Below are positions 40,299 to 51,477 of a stretch of 61,037 nt of DNA, piece after piece. Position 1 is the stretch's first letter. Each line of letters begins with the position of its first letter. The translations under genes and the position numbers were made by a program. Location of the stretch: the NCBI RefSeq assembly GCF_000374165.1, contig NZ_KB893732.1, positions 1-61,037 of the forward strand. The letters are read 5' to 3'. The DNA is from Parafrankia elaeagni. Lineage in GTDB: Bacteria > Actinomycetota > Actinomycetes > Frankiales > Frankiaceae. Below the pieces are notes generated by a model. The model was given only the letters and a program-made list of their open reading frames with translations, was not told the origin of the DNA and made no database searches.

Positions 40299-42080
40299 AT
40301 GACCGGTACCGCACGCCTCGATCCCGCCAGCCGGGCTGCCGCGCTGCGGCGCATGCGCGCCGAGCCCGTGGACGTCGTCGTGATCGGCGGCGGAGTCACC
40401 GGCGCCGGCGTGGCGCTGGACGCGGCGACCCGGGGCCTGTCGGTCGCCCTACTGGAGGCGCGTGACCTCGCCGCCGGCACGTCCAGCCGGTCGAGCAAGC
40501 TGATCCACGGCGGCCTGCGCTATCTGGAGCAGCTCAACGGCACACTGGTCCGCGAGGCGCTGCGCGAGCGCTCGCTGCTCCTGGAGACCCTCGCGCCACA
40601 CCTGGTCAGTGCCATTCCGTTCCTGCTTCCGCTGACCCATCACGGCTGGGAGCGCGCCTACATCGGCAGCGGCGTCCTGCTGTACGACACGCTGGGACAG
40701 GGCCTCGGGCGCATCGCGCCCAGGCCGGGTGGGGACGGTGGCGCCCCCCGGAACGGGGGTGTTCCGCTTCACCGCCATCTCACCCGCAAGGCGGCGCTGC
40801 GCGAGTTCCCGTCGCTGCGGCCGGATGCGCTCGTCGGCGCCATCCAGTACTGGGACGGGCAGGTCGACGACGCGCGGCACACCATGTTCGTGGCCCGCAC
40901 CGCCGCCCGGTACGGCGCCCTGATCGCCACCAGCGCCCAGGTGACGGGGCTCGTCCGGGAGGGCGACCGGGTCGCCGGTGTCCGGGTCCGCGACCTGGAG
41001 AACGGTGTCGACCTCGAGGTTCGCGCCGCCCAGACGATCAATGCGGCCGGGGTGTGGACGGACGACATCCAGGCCATGGTCGGGGGGCGTGGACGGCTGT
41101 CGGTGCGAGCGTCCAAGGGCGTGCACATCGTGGTGCCGCGCGACCGGGTGCACGGCTCCACCGGGCTCATCCTGCGGACCGAGAAGAGTGTCCTGTTCGT
41201 GATCCCGTGGGGCAGCCACTGGATCATCGGCACCACCGACACCGAGTGGAACCTCGACCTTGCCCACCCCGCCGCCACCAGCACGGACATCGACTATCTG
41301 CTCGACACCGTCAACAAGGTGCTGCGCACGCCGCTGACGGCCGAGGACATCGTCGGCGTCTACGCGGGCCTGCGGCCGCTGCTCGCCGGCGAGTCGGACG
41401 AGACCTCCCAGCTGTCCCGCGAGCACGCGGTGATCCGGCCCGTCCCGGGCCTGACGATGGTCGCCGGGGGCAAGTACACGACCTACCGGGTGATGGCGGC
41501 CGACGCCGTCGATGCCGCGGCGGAGGGCATGAGCGGGGCGGTCGCGCCGTCCTGCACCGAACGGGTGCCGCTCCTCGGCGCGGACGGCTACCCGGCGCTG
41601 TGGAACGCCCGCGAGCGCCTCGCGCGGACGTCCGGGCTGCACGTGGCTCGGGTCGAACACCTGCTGCGCCGGTACGGCACGCTGGTGGAGGAGGTGCTGG
41701 ATCTCGTCGCGGCCCGCCCCGAACTCGGGCGGCCGCTGCCGGGAGCGGCCGCCTACCTGGCCGTCGAGGCGGTGTACGCGGTCTCGCACGAAGGGGCGCT
41801 GCACCTGGAGGACGTCCTCACCCGGCGGACCCGCATCTCGATGGAGACCGCCGACCGTGGGCTCACGGCGGCACCCCACGTCGCCGAGCTGATCGCCCCT
41901 GTCCTCGGCTGGAACTCCGAGGCGGTGGCCCGGGAGACCGACCACTACCGGGCGCGGGTGGCCGCGGAGATCGAGTCCCAGCGGCAGCCCGACGACCGGG
42001 CCGCGGATGCCGCGCGGCTGGATGTTCCCGACGTGCGGCCGCTGGTGCAGGAGAACCGCGGAGCCGCCACACCTGCCTGA
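40299..42080 (+). CDS. glpD: Glycerol-3-phosphate dehydrogenase, FAD-dependent (second paralogue)
   Basis: This 593-residue enzyme is the more canonical GlpD of the two. It shows VVIGGGVTGAGVALDAATRG, AAGTSSRSSKLIHGGLRYLE, INAAGVWTDDIQAM, FVIPWGSHWIIGTTDTEW, YAGLRPLLAGESDETS and VAGGKYTTYRVMAADAVDAA, plus the C-terminal DUF-type helical domain (AVEAVYAVSHEGALHLEDVL). It would sit at the inner membrane face, passing electrons to menaquinone. The ATG at 40299 has AAGGGGG eleven bases upstream. It is followed by a small membrane protein gene and is convergent with a LpdA-like flavoprotein gene; glpD2 and lpdA are also neighbours in M. tuberculosis. Confidence 0.92.
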   Translation: MTGTARLDPASRAAALRRMRAEPVDVVVIGGGVTGAGVALDAATRGLSVALLEARDLAAGTSSRSSKLIHGGLRYLEQLNGTLVREALRERSLLLETLAPHLVSAIPFLLPLTHHGWERAYIGSGVLLYDTLGQGLGRIAPRPGGDGGAPRNGGVPLHRHLTRKAALREFPSLRPDALVGAIQYWDGQVDDARHTMFVARTAARYGALIATSAQVTGLVREGDRVAGVRVRDLENGVDLEVRAAQTINAAGVWTDDIQAMVGGRGRLSVRASKGVHIVVPRDRVHGSTGLILRTEKSVLFVIPWGSHWIIGTTDTEWNLDLAHPAATSTDIDYLLDTVNKVLRTPLTAEDIVGVYAGLRPLLAGESDETSQLSREHAVIRPVPGLTMVAGGKYTTYRVMAADAVDAAAEGMSGAVAPSCTERVPLLGADGYPALWNARERLARTSGLHVARVEHLLRRYGTLVEEVLDLVAARPELGRPLPGAAAYLAVEAVYAVSHEGALHLEDVLTRRTRISMETADRGLTAAPHVAELIAPVLGWNSEAVARETDHYRARVAAEIESQRQPDDRAADAARLDVPDVRPLVQENRGAATPA

Positions 42081-42155
42081 TCCTGCCTGACCGATCCGGG
42101 CCGCGCGGAATCCCACAGCGCCGCGAGGTTTTGTCGACCGGCCAGGAGGAACGAG

Positions 42156-42305
42156 ATGACCATGGAACTCATCCTGTGGCTGATCGCCGTCGTACTCGTG
42201 GTCGGGGGCATTGTCTCGCTGGTCCGGGGCGCAATTCTGTATGGCATCGCGCTCATTGTCATCGGTTTGCTCGTCGGCCCCGGTGGTGTCTCGGTCTTCA
42301 CCTGA
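42156..42305 (+). CDS. GPGG-motif small membrane protein
   Basis: This 49-residue protein is almost wholly hydrophobic: two adjoining membrane segments (ILWLIAVVLVVGGIVSLV and AILYGIALIVIGLLV) followed by the family's C-terminal GPGG motif (VGPGGVSVF). A near-perfect ribosome binding site, AGGAGGA at 42144-42150, confirms the ATG at 42156. The family is widespread in actinobacteria and its role is unknown. It lies 75 bp after the second glpD, probably on the same transcript, and ends 31 bp before the convergent flavoprotein gene. Confidence 0.85.
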   Translation: MTMELILWLIAVVLVVGGIVSLVRGAILYGIALIVIGLLVGPGGVSVFT

Positions 42306-42336
42306 TGGCCGACGATTTCAGGGCCGGAGAATCGAC

Positions 42337-43923
42337 TCAGAGCCCGTAGGCCTCGAGAAGACGCAGCCACACCTCGCTCACCGTGGGAAAGGACGGCACC
42401 GCGTGCCACAGGTCCTCCAGTGGGACGGCACCGGTGATGGCGATGGCCGCGGCGTGCACCATCTCCTGGGTGTCGTGGCCGACGAAGGTCGCGCCGACCA
42501 GCACCCGCCGGGCGACGTCGACCACGATCTGGGATGTGCCCACGGCGTCGGTGCCGCGCACGGAGGACCCGGCGACCGATGCGGTCGGCACGGCCACGGC
42601 CCGGACGTCGAGGCCCGCCTCGCGGGCAGCCCGTTCGGTCCGGCCGACCGCGCTGACCTGCGGGTCGGTGAAGGTCACCCGGGGGACGACGTCGGGATCG
42701 GCACGATCAGCGGCCGGCCTGCCCGCCGGGTCGGCCCGGCCGCTGATCACGTCGGCGGCCACCCGGGCCTGGTACTTGGCCACGTGTGTCAGCAGGGCCC
42801 GGCCGTTGAGGTCTCCCACCGCGTAGAGCCAGTCGCCGGCCACTCCGGTCACCCTCATCCGGGTGTCGACCTCGACGAAACCGTGGTCGGGCAGCCCGAC
42901 CGCGGACAGGCCCAGATCGGCCGAGGCCGCCGTCCGGCCGACGGCGACGAGCAGCTCGTCGGCGACGATCCGGTCGGGGCTGCCGGCGTCGTCGAGGCCC
43001 AGCACGACGGGACCACGGGATGGACCACCAGCCGCCCGCGCGGGTCGGCCGCCGGGCTCGGCCCAGGGCGTACTCCCGGGCCCGGGCGCGCCACCGCCGT
43101 GGGGTGCGCCCTCCCGCCGGACGGACACCGCACGGCGGCCGGTGAGGACGGTGATGCCCTCCGACTCGAAGGCGGCGCGCACCTCGCCCCCGGCGAACGG
43201 CTCCTCCCTCGCCAGCAGCCGCGGCCCGCCCTCGACGACGGTCACCTCCTCGCTGCCGAGCCGCCGGAACGCCTGGGCGAGCTCGGCGCCGACGGCGCCG
43301 CCGCCCAGCACCGCGAGCCGGCGGGGCACCGCCCGCGCACCGGTCGCGGCCCGGTTGTCCCAGGCCTCGGCCTCGGCCAGGCCGGGAATCGGCGGCAGTG
43401 TCGCCCGGGTGCCCGTGGCGAGCACGACCGCGCGGGCAGCGGCGAGCACGTGCTCCGCGCCACCCGGCCCGCGCACCGCGACCCGGCGCTCACCCACGAG
43501 CCGGCCCACCCCGCGCACGAGCTGGATGCCCTTCTCACGCAGCCAGGGGACCTGGCCCTCGTCGGAGTAGTCGCCCACCATCTCGTCGCGGCGGGCGAAC
43601 GCACCGGCCGCGTCGGCACCACCGGTCACGGCCGCGGCCGCCCCGGGCGTGGCCCGGGCCGCCGCGAGGAGCTCACCCGGCCGGATCAGGGTCTTGCTGG
43701 GGATACACCCCCAGAAGGAGCACTCGCCGCCGACCCGCTCACGTTCGACGACGGCGACCGTCAGGCCGGCGTCCGCGCAGCGGCCCGCGACCACCTCGCC
43801 CGCGGGACCGGCACCGATCACGACGACGTCGACCTGGCCCGGCGTGCCAGCCTCGCCCGACGTGCCAGCCCCGCTCCGGGTGCCCGGCGACCCGGCGGCG
43901 CCGGGCCCGTCCAACCTGCTCAT
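42337..43923 (-). CDS. LpdA-like pyridine nucleotide-disulfide oxidoreductase
   Basis: This 528-residue class I flavoprotein disulfide reductase has an FAD fold ([18 protein letters not shown]) and the redox cysteine pair in [14 protein letters not shown]. It also has an NAD(P) fold ([18 protein letters not shown]), the FAD-phosphate loop [19 protein letters not shown] and a dimerisation domain ending [13 protein letters not shown]. In the last motif the usual HPT-E pair is spread out, as in the mycobacterial quinone reductase LpdA rather than true dihydrolipoamide dehydrogenase. A Pro/Gly-rich insert (about residues 295-330) interrupts the NAD domain. The ATG at 43923 follows GGAGGGAC. It is convergent with the second glpD, echoing the lpdA-glpD2 neighbourhood of mycobacteria. 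Confidence 0.86.
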   Translation of the reverse strand: MSRLDGPGAAGSPGTRSGAGTSGEAGTPGQVDVVVIGAGPAGEVVAGRCADAGLTVAVVERERVGGECSFWGCIPSKTLIRPGELLAAARATPGAAAAVTGGADAAGAFARRDEMVGDYSDEGQVPWLREKGIQLVRGVGRLVGERRVAVRGPGGAEHVLAAARAVVLATGTRATLPPIPGLAEAEAWDNRAATGARAVPRRLAVLGGGAVGAELAQAFRRLGSEEVTVVEGGPRLLAREEPFAGGEVRAAFESEGITVLTGRRAVSVRREGAPHGGGAPGPGSTPWAEPGGRPARAAGGPSRGPVVLGLDDAGSPDRIVADELLVAVGRTAASADLGLSAVGLPDHGFVEVDTRMRVTGVAGDWLYAVGDLNGRALLTHVAKYQARVAADVISGRADPAGRPAADRADPDVVPRVTFTDPQVSAVGRTERAAREAGLDVRAVAVPTASVAGSSVRGTDAVGTSQIVVDVARRVLVGATFVGHDTQEMVHAAAIAITGAVPLEDLWHAVPSFPTVSEVWLRLLEAYGL

Positions 43924-44132
43924 GGGTACGTCCCTCCGCACTGGCACCGACACCGCGAGCCACCCTCTCACGCCGGGCCGTCAGGTCCGGCGCCGCGCAC
44001 CCGGGCACCCAGGCCCTCGGTGTGTGCCCGGTCCGTGACCCAGGCCGCGCTGTCGAGTCCCGGTACGGACGGCAGGATGGACCACGAGGACCTCACCTTC
44101 GACCGGTCCGTGCAGGACCACCGGGAGTTCAG

Positions 44133-45155
44133 ATGCAACTCGGAATGATCGGACTCGGCCGGATGGGCGCGAACCTCGTTCGCCGGCTTATGCGCGACGG
44201 GCACGAATGTGTGGTCTATGACGTGAATTCCGAGGCGGTGAAGGCCCTCGCCGGCGAGGGCGCGGTGGGCACCCACACCCTGGCCGAGTTCGCCGCGGCT
44301 CTGCGCACCCCGCGCGCGGCCTGGGTAATGGTCCCCGCGGGCATCACCGGGCAGACCGTCTTCGAGCTCGCGGAACACTTCGAGGCCGGCGACATCATCA
44401 TCGACGGCGGCAACTCCTACTACCGTGACGACGTCGACCGGGCCGCGAAGCTCGCCGAGCGCGGCGTCCACTACGTCGACGTCGGCACCTCCGGCGGAGT
44501 GTTCGGCCTGGACCGCGGGTACTGCCTGATGATCGGCGGCGAGCCCGAGACCGTCGCCCGCCTGGAGCCGCTGTTCGAGACCATCGCCCCCGGGGTGGGC
44601 ACCGCCCCGCGCACGCCCGGGCGCACCGGCGAGGTCACCCAGGCCGAGAAGGGCTACCTGTACTGCGGGCCCAACGGCGCCGGCCACTTCGTCAAGATGG
44701 TCCACAACGGCATCGAGTACGGCATGATGGCGGCGTTCGCCGAGGGCCTGGCCATTCTCGACAAGGCCGACATCGGCCGGGCGCAGGCGGCCGGCCACGA
44801 CGCCGAGACCACCCCGCTGGCCCATCCGGAGTACTACCAGTACGACTTCGACATCCCGGCCATCGCCGAGGTCTGGCGGCGCGGGAGCGTGGTCAGCTCC
44901 TGGCTGCTCGAGCTGACCGCGACCGCGCTGGTCGAGGACCCGGAGCTGGCCTCGTTCGGCGGCCGGGTCTCCGACTCCGGCGAGGGCCGCTGGACGGTGC
45001 TGGCCGCCGTCGAGGAGGGTGTTCCCGCGCATGTGCTGACCGCGTCGCTCTACGAGCGGTTCAGCTCCCGCGGCGAGTCGCTGTTCGCGGACAAGCTGCT
45101 CTCGGCCATGCGCAAGCAGTTCGGCGGCCACGCGGAGAAGAAGGCGGAAGGCTAG
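44133..45155 (+). CDS. gnd: 6-phosphogluconate dehydrogenase, short decarboxylating type
   Basis: This 340-residue enzyme converts 6-phosphogluconate to ribulose 5-phosphate in the oxidative pentose phosphate pathway. The N-terminal Rossmann fold ([17 protein letters not shown]), substrate-binding [20 protein letters not shown] and the active-site helix [16 protein letters not shown] with its catalytic lysine are intact. At about 340 residues it is of the short, single-helical-domain class that is often NAD-preferring, rather than the 470-residue class. The ATG at 44133 has GGGAG upstream. It is divergent from the LpdA-like gene and is followed by two hairpins shared with the convergent L,D-transpeptidase gene. 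Confidence 0.93.
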   Translation: MQLGMIGLGRMGANLVRRLMRDGHECVVYDVNSEAVKALAGEGAVGTHTLAEFAAALRTPRAAWVMVPAGITGQTVFELAEHFEAGDIIIDGGNSYYRDDVDRAAKLAERGVHYVDVGTSGGVFGLDRGYCLMIGGEPETVARLEPLFETIAPGVGTAPRTPGRTGEVTQAEKGYLYCGPNGAGHFVKMVHNGIEYGMMAAFAEGLAILDKADIGRAQAAGHDAETTPLAHPEYYQYDFDIPAIAEVWRRGSVVSSWLLELTATALVEDPELASFGGRVSDSGEGRWTVLAAVEEGVPAHVLTASLYERFSSRGESLFADKLLSAMRKQFGGHAEKKAEG

Positions 45156-45190
45156 GGCAGGCCGGCTGGAGCCGGGCTGCCGCCGGCGGG

Positions 45191-45234
45191 CCAGGCCAGC
45201 TCCGGCCTGGCCTCGGCCGGCCGGCCGGCCGAGG
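45191..45234. terminator. Two adjacent hairpins between convergent genes
   Basis: CCAGGCC (45191-45197) pairs with GGCCTGG (45204-45210), and 45211-45234 is a perfect 24-bp palindrome with half-site CCTCGGCCGGCC. Placed between gnd and the L,D-transpeptidase gene, they can terminate both. Confidence 0.7.
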
Positions 45235-45261
45235 ATGCCCGCCGGTCCGGCAGCGCCCGGC

Positions 45262-46206
45262 TCAGCCGGCGGTGGCCTCGATGCTCGCCCGGTCCCCCAT
45301 GATGATCATGGGCTGGCTGCTCGGCGTCAGCCAGTGCAGCACTGCCTCCATCGAGGCCTGGGGAAGGCTGATGCAGCCCCTGGTGGGCGTGTTGTGATCG
45401 ACGTGCAGCCAGATGTCGCCGCCGGCACCTGCCCCGAGCGGGCGGGTCGGGTCCGACGGCGGATGGCCGGGCAGGCGGTTGTAGTCGATCGCCACCACGT
45501 AGTTGAAGGCCTCGGCCATCGGATCTCCGGCATGGCTGCCGGCCTGGTAGAAGGACGGGCGGAACTCGTACGGCAGGGCGGTGCCCGGGTCCGGGTGGCG
45601 GCCCCCGGCGGCGGTGAGACTGAACACCCCGACGGGGCTGCTCCGGTCGCCCTCGACGTGGGCGTGCGTCCACCCGTTGGCGCCGTTGCGGCCCGCGATC
45701 TCCGCTCCGACCGCCGTCCACGGGGCATCCGCGGCCGCCCGCTGCCAGCGGACCACACGGTTCACCGTCGCGGACGCGTCCGCTCCGGTGACCACGATGA
45801 CCTGACGGGTCGCCGCGGGGATCCGCGACATCATCAGATCACCCACGCCCGGAATCGCGCCGACTGCCATCTCCCCGACCGCGCCTTCTTCCTTGGGGTC
45901 CGGGACGCCGCGCGCCGCCCGTGCCGCCGACCCGGCGGCGGACGGGTCCGTCGGCGGCGACGTGGCGGGAGGCGACTGGCTGCGGGCGGCCGTCGCGGAC
46001 ATCTCCGGGTCCTGGCCGGACCCGGTCACGTGCAGTGCGCCGGCGACGCCCACAGCCAGGGTCGCGCCCACCGCGGCCAGACCGATCGCGATGGACTGCA
46101 CGGGAACCCGGCCGTCACGACCGCCCCTCGTGCGGCGGCTCTCGGACCGCCCGGACCTTCGGTGTGTCGCCATTCCTCCGACTTCCAGGCCGACGCCGCG
46201 CCTCAC
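45262..46206 (-). CDS. L,D-transpeptidase (YkuD-like), membrane-anchored
   Basis: This 314-residue protein would make 3-3 cross-links in peptidoglycan or a related acyl transfer. The catalytic motif is DIWLHVDHNTPTRGCISLP, with the nucleophilic cysteine in RGCIS and the conserved histidine upstream. A basic N-terminus and one hydrophobic segment (SIAIGLAAVGATLAVGVAGA) act as an uncleaved anchor or signal, followed by a disordered Ser/Pro/Ala linker. Two starts are possible: the GTG at 46206 and the ATG at 46173, the latter directly behind GGAGGA and thus with a very short spacing. It is convergent with gnd. Confidence 0.8.
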   Translation of the reverse strand: MRRGVGLEVGGMATHRRSGRSESRRTRGGRDGRVPVQSIAIGLAAVGATLAVGVAGALHVTGSGQDPEMSATAARSQSPPATSPPTDPSAAGSAARAARGVPDPKEEGAVGEMAVGAIPGVGDLMMSRIPAATRQVIVVTGADASATVNRVVRWQRAAADAPWTAVGAEIAGRNGANGWTHAHVEGDRSSPVGVFSLTAAGGRHPDPGTALPYEFRPSFYQAGSHAGDPMAEAFNYVVAIDYNRLPGHPPSDPTRPLGAGAGGDIWLHVDHNTPTRGCISLPQASMEAVLHWLTPSSQPMIIMGDRASIEATAG

Positions 46207-46506
46207 CGGCCACCTGACGAACCCCTGCGGCTACCACCATCACATGCACAACCGCGATGGTGTGTGGCACCACGCCCGCACCATCGCCGAACCTGTCGGT
46301 CGCACACGATACGGGCCTGGCGCGCGCCGACCATCACCAGCGTCCGGGCGACCAGGGCCCGCCGACGCGGGGTCGATACCGGATGACGTGGGAACCAGCG
46401 GCGGAATCACCTGGACCAGGCTCCCGCGGCACCACCCGGAGACCGGTTATCCACAGACCGCAAACCACCGTAGACACAATGGACGAACAACGGTCATCGT
46501 CTGACC
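46207..46506. other. 300-bp divergent promoter gap
   Basis: No gene is seen. It separates the divergent L,D-transpeptidase and AbiEi-like genes and should hold both promoters. The right half (46440-46500) is A-richer; no clear operator or hairpin was noticed. Confidence 0.4.
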
Positions 46507-47593
46507 ATGGCCCCCAGCCCCGGCCGACTCTCCTGGCGGGAGATCGCCGACCTTCAGTCAGGTGTCATCAGCGAGCACGACGCGATCGTCGCGGGCCTCA
46601 CCCGGGCGGACATCCGGGCCCGGGTCCTCGCTGGCGCCTGGCGGCAGCCCGCCCGCGGTGTCCTCATCACGGCAGTCGGCGGGCCACCCCGGCTGCAGCA
46701 GGCCTGGGCGGCCCTGCTCGCCGGCGGCCGGGGCGCGGTTCTCGGCGGCGCCACGGCCGCCGCCCTTGACGGCCTGACCGGTCACGACCACGACGTCGTG
46801 ACCGTGCTGATCCCGCCGGAGCGCCGGTGCGCGCCGATGCCCGGGGTCGTCTTCCGCCGTTCCTCCCGGCTGTCCGGGGCGGACATCCACCGCACGCGGC
46901 TGCCGCCGCGCACCGTCCCGGCGCGCTCCGTGGTCGACATGGCCGAGTGGTCCGGGGAGCGCGAGCATGCCCGCACCCTGATCGTCGACGCGCTGCGGCA
47001 GGGCTTCGTCACCGTCGACACGATGCGGCGGGCGATGGCCGGGCGGGGCCCGATCACCCGCCGCACTCTGATCGGCGACACGCTCGACGACGCGGCCCGG
47101 CGGACCCCGCGGATGCTCGCCCAGCTGTACCGGCAGATCGAGCTCGCCTTCGCCCTGCCCGCCGGCCGCGCGCTGGCGGCGGACTCCGCCGACGCGCCGA
47201 CCGGTCGGCTGGACGTCTGGTACGGGCCCTGGCGGCTGCTCGTGCGCATCGGCCAGTCGGGCCCGCGCCAGGCCCGCCCAGCCGGCCGGCTGGTGCTGGC
47301 CATCCCCACCGAGCGGCTGTGGCAGGCACCGGAGGAGGTCGCGGCGCTCGTCACGGCAGGGCTCGGCAGCCAGGTCCCGGCCGGGTCCGCGGTGTCTGGG
47401 GCTTCCGACCCGGGCCTGCCGGAGCCGACACCCGGCCCGGGAACGCCGGGAACGCCGGGCACGCCGCGTGAGACGGACGAAACGAACGAACGTGATGAGA
47501 CACGCCGGGAATGGCACGAACCGGTGCGTGACGAACCAGGCGAAGGTGACCAAGGGGGTGGCGGAGGGCAGCTGCCTGCCGTAGCGTCGAGGC

Positions 47594-49541
<1,948 letters not shown>

Positions 49542-49568
49542 CGGCACGCACAGGTCAGGCAGCTGACC

Positions 49569-49605
49569 GGGCCCGGGGCCGGTGGTAGCAGCCGGCGCCG
49601 GGCCC
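49569..49605. terminator. Hairpin between convergent thiC and methyltransferase genes
   Basis: GGGCCCGGGGCCGG (49569-49582) pairs with 49592-49605 with one mismatch in 14 bp and a nine-base loop. It lies 28 bp after the thiC stop and ends 11 bp before the end of the lipid operon on the other strand. Confidence 0.65.
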
Positions 49606-49615
49606 GGCACAGGGG

Positions 49616-51466
49616 CTAGCCCTCCTTGCGGGCGAGCACCCGGTAGGTGTTGGAGCGGCTCCCCCGCGCCAGCCACGCCCGGCTCAGGCCGTCGACGACC
49701 GCGGCCAGGACGAGCGGGGCGACACAGGCGAGCAGCAGCGGCACCCGCAGCAGGCGTCGACCCGGCCCGGCGCGGTGGGTGTCGAGCCACGGCTCGGGTT
49801 TCGGCGCCAGCTGCTGGACGAGCAGGCCAAGCGCCCCGGTGAGGTCGCCGGGGCGCTGCGCCGCGCCGAGCTCGACGACAATGGGCCGCAGGCCACGGTC
49901 CTCCAGCGCCGCGAGCAGGTTGTCGACGGGGATGAAGTGCAGCCGGCGCGGCACATCCCAGCCCGGCCAGTACCTGCCCAGCCGCCGGGCGGCCGGGCAG
50001 GACGGGTTCGGCAGCTCGATCAGCAGATGGCCGCCGGGGGCGAGCGCCTTCACCGCGCCGTCGAGCTCCTCGGACGGGTACCGGGCACGCTCCAGGTAGC
50101 CGAACATGCTGATCACGTCGTAGCGCCCGGCGAGCCGGTCGGCGACCTGCACGAGTTCGCCCTGGTAGGCGGCGTCCACCCAGCCCCGCGCGCGGGCCTC
50201 GTCGACCGAGTCGGTGATGTCGAGCCCGCCGAAGGCGGTCGCCGGCCAGTGGTGACGGGCGACGTTGCAGAAGTGCCCGAACCCGGTGCCGACGTCCAGC
50301 CAGGCTCGTGGGGTGGCGTAGGGACGCAGCAGCTCGGCGCGGGCCCGGTCGGCCGCCGCCTCCCGCGCGCGGGCATGCTCCGCGGCCTCGGCGGCGAACC
50401 CGTCCCGCCAGTCCCGCTCGTAGTAGTCCTGCCCGTCCGGGGTGATCGCCGGGTTGAGGAAGGTGTGCCCACACCGCCCGCAGGTGTCGAGCTGGAAGCT
50501 GCCGGGTTTGCCCATCGCCAGGTCCGGCGAACGCAGGCGGCTTGTCAGTTCCCCGAAGCCGCACCACGGGCATTCGCTGCTGGGCACCTCACGCAGGCGC
50601 CCGACGTGCCGGGCCCGGGCCCGGTACCAGGCGGCGGTCTCGTCGCGGCGCTGCCGCCGGGCCGCCTTGTGCGGGTCGGCGGGTATGCCGGCGGCCTTGG
50701 CCTCACGACCCGCGCGCACCGAGTGGATGACGAGCAGGAAGATGCCGAGGATCCGGACGATCGGACTACGGATCAGGTCACGAGGAGCCAACGGCACCCG
50801 GCCGGCGCAGACGAAGAACGGCTGGAACCAGAACAGCGCCATCGCCACGTAGGCCAGCTGCTGGCTGACCTGCGACCCGATCGCCGTCGCGATGTGCGGC
50901 GAGAACGGCATGTAGAGGCTGGCCGGGGTGCAGGCGTAGGCGCGCTGCTGCACCCGCACCCGCATCGCGGCGTCGTCCCGGGCGGCCCGCAGCCCCGGCA
51001 CCACCGCGAGGTCGGTGGCGGTCGGGGCGTAGCGCTTCAGCTGGGTGGCGATGTCGACCAGCTCGACCGGGCTGAAGCCGTCCAGGTGGGTGATCCCGGC
51101 CCGTTCCAGCAGGTCGCGGTGCACCAGGATGGCCTGGAAGGCGCCGCGGCCGGGCGCGGACCGGTCCGCCCGGTACGTGCGGGTGTCCACCATGCGGGCC
51201 ACGTCGAGGGCGCGTTCGACGGTGAGGTCGGCCGGTACCAGGTCCAGCACCAGCAGGCGCTCGCGGCGCGCGTGGTTGCTCGCCGCGCGCCGCGCCGCCT
51301 CGGGCAGCCGGACGCCCTCGGCGACCAGGAAGAGGTGCGCCGGGTCGACCGGCCGGCCGGAGGCGACGACCGTGTCGAGCCGGCGCAGCCGCCCCCGCAG
51401 CCGGATGCCGTTCGCGACGAGGCCCAGGCAGACGAGAACAGGAACCAGGAGCCACACGTCCCTCAT
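49616..51466 (-). CDS. Membrane-tethered methyltransferase with zinc ribbon
   Basis: This 616-residue protein is the last gene of the polyketide operon. Residues 1-290 begin with a membrane segment (WLLVPVLVCLGLVANGI), continue with a soluble domain I do not recognise, and contain two more hydrophobic stretches (AYVAMALFWFQPFFVCA; IVRILGIFLLVIHSV). Then comes a zinc ribbon (CPWCGFG ... CGRCGHTF, about 315-350), a class I SAM methyltransferase domain (WLDVGTGFGHFCNVARHHW; VISMFGYLERARYP; GGHLLIELPNP), and a C-terminal membrane hairpin (LLLACVAPLVLAAVVDGL). The ATG at 51466 follows GGGGGG; upstream in-frame sequence belongs to the glycosyltransferase gene. It likely methylates a membrane-bound product of the operon. 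Confidence 0.75.
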   Translation of the reverse strand: MRDVWLLVPVLVCLGLVANGIRLRGRLRRLDTVVASGRPVDPAHLFLVAEGVRLPEAARRAASNHARRERLLVLDLVPADLTVERALDVARMVDTRTYRADRSAPGRGAFQAILVHRDLLERAGITHLDGFSPVELVDIATQLKRYAPTATDLAVVPGLRAARDDAAMRVRVQQRAYACTPASLYMPFSPHIATAIGSQVSQQLAYVAMALFWFQPFFVCAGRVPLAPRDLIRSPIVRILGIFLLVIHSVRAGREAKAAGIPADPHKAARRQRRDETAAWYRARARHVGRLREVPSSECPWCGFGELTSRLRSPDLAMGKPGSFQLDTCGRCGHTFLNPAITPDGQDYYERDWRDGFAAEAAEHARAREAAADRARAELLRPYATPRAWLDVGTGFGHFCNVARHHWPATAFGGLDITDSVDEARARGWVDAAYQGELVQVADRLAGRYDVISMFGYLERARYPSEELDGAVKALAPGGHLLIELPNPSCPAARRLGRYWPGWDVPRRLHFIPVDNLLAALEDRGLRPIVVELGAAQRPGDLTGALGLLVQQLAPKPEPWLDTHRAGPGRRLLRVPLLLACVAPLVLAAVVDGLSRAWLARGSRSNTYRVLARKEG

Positions 51467-51477
51467 GCCCCCCGGCC

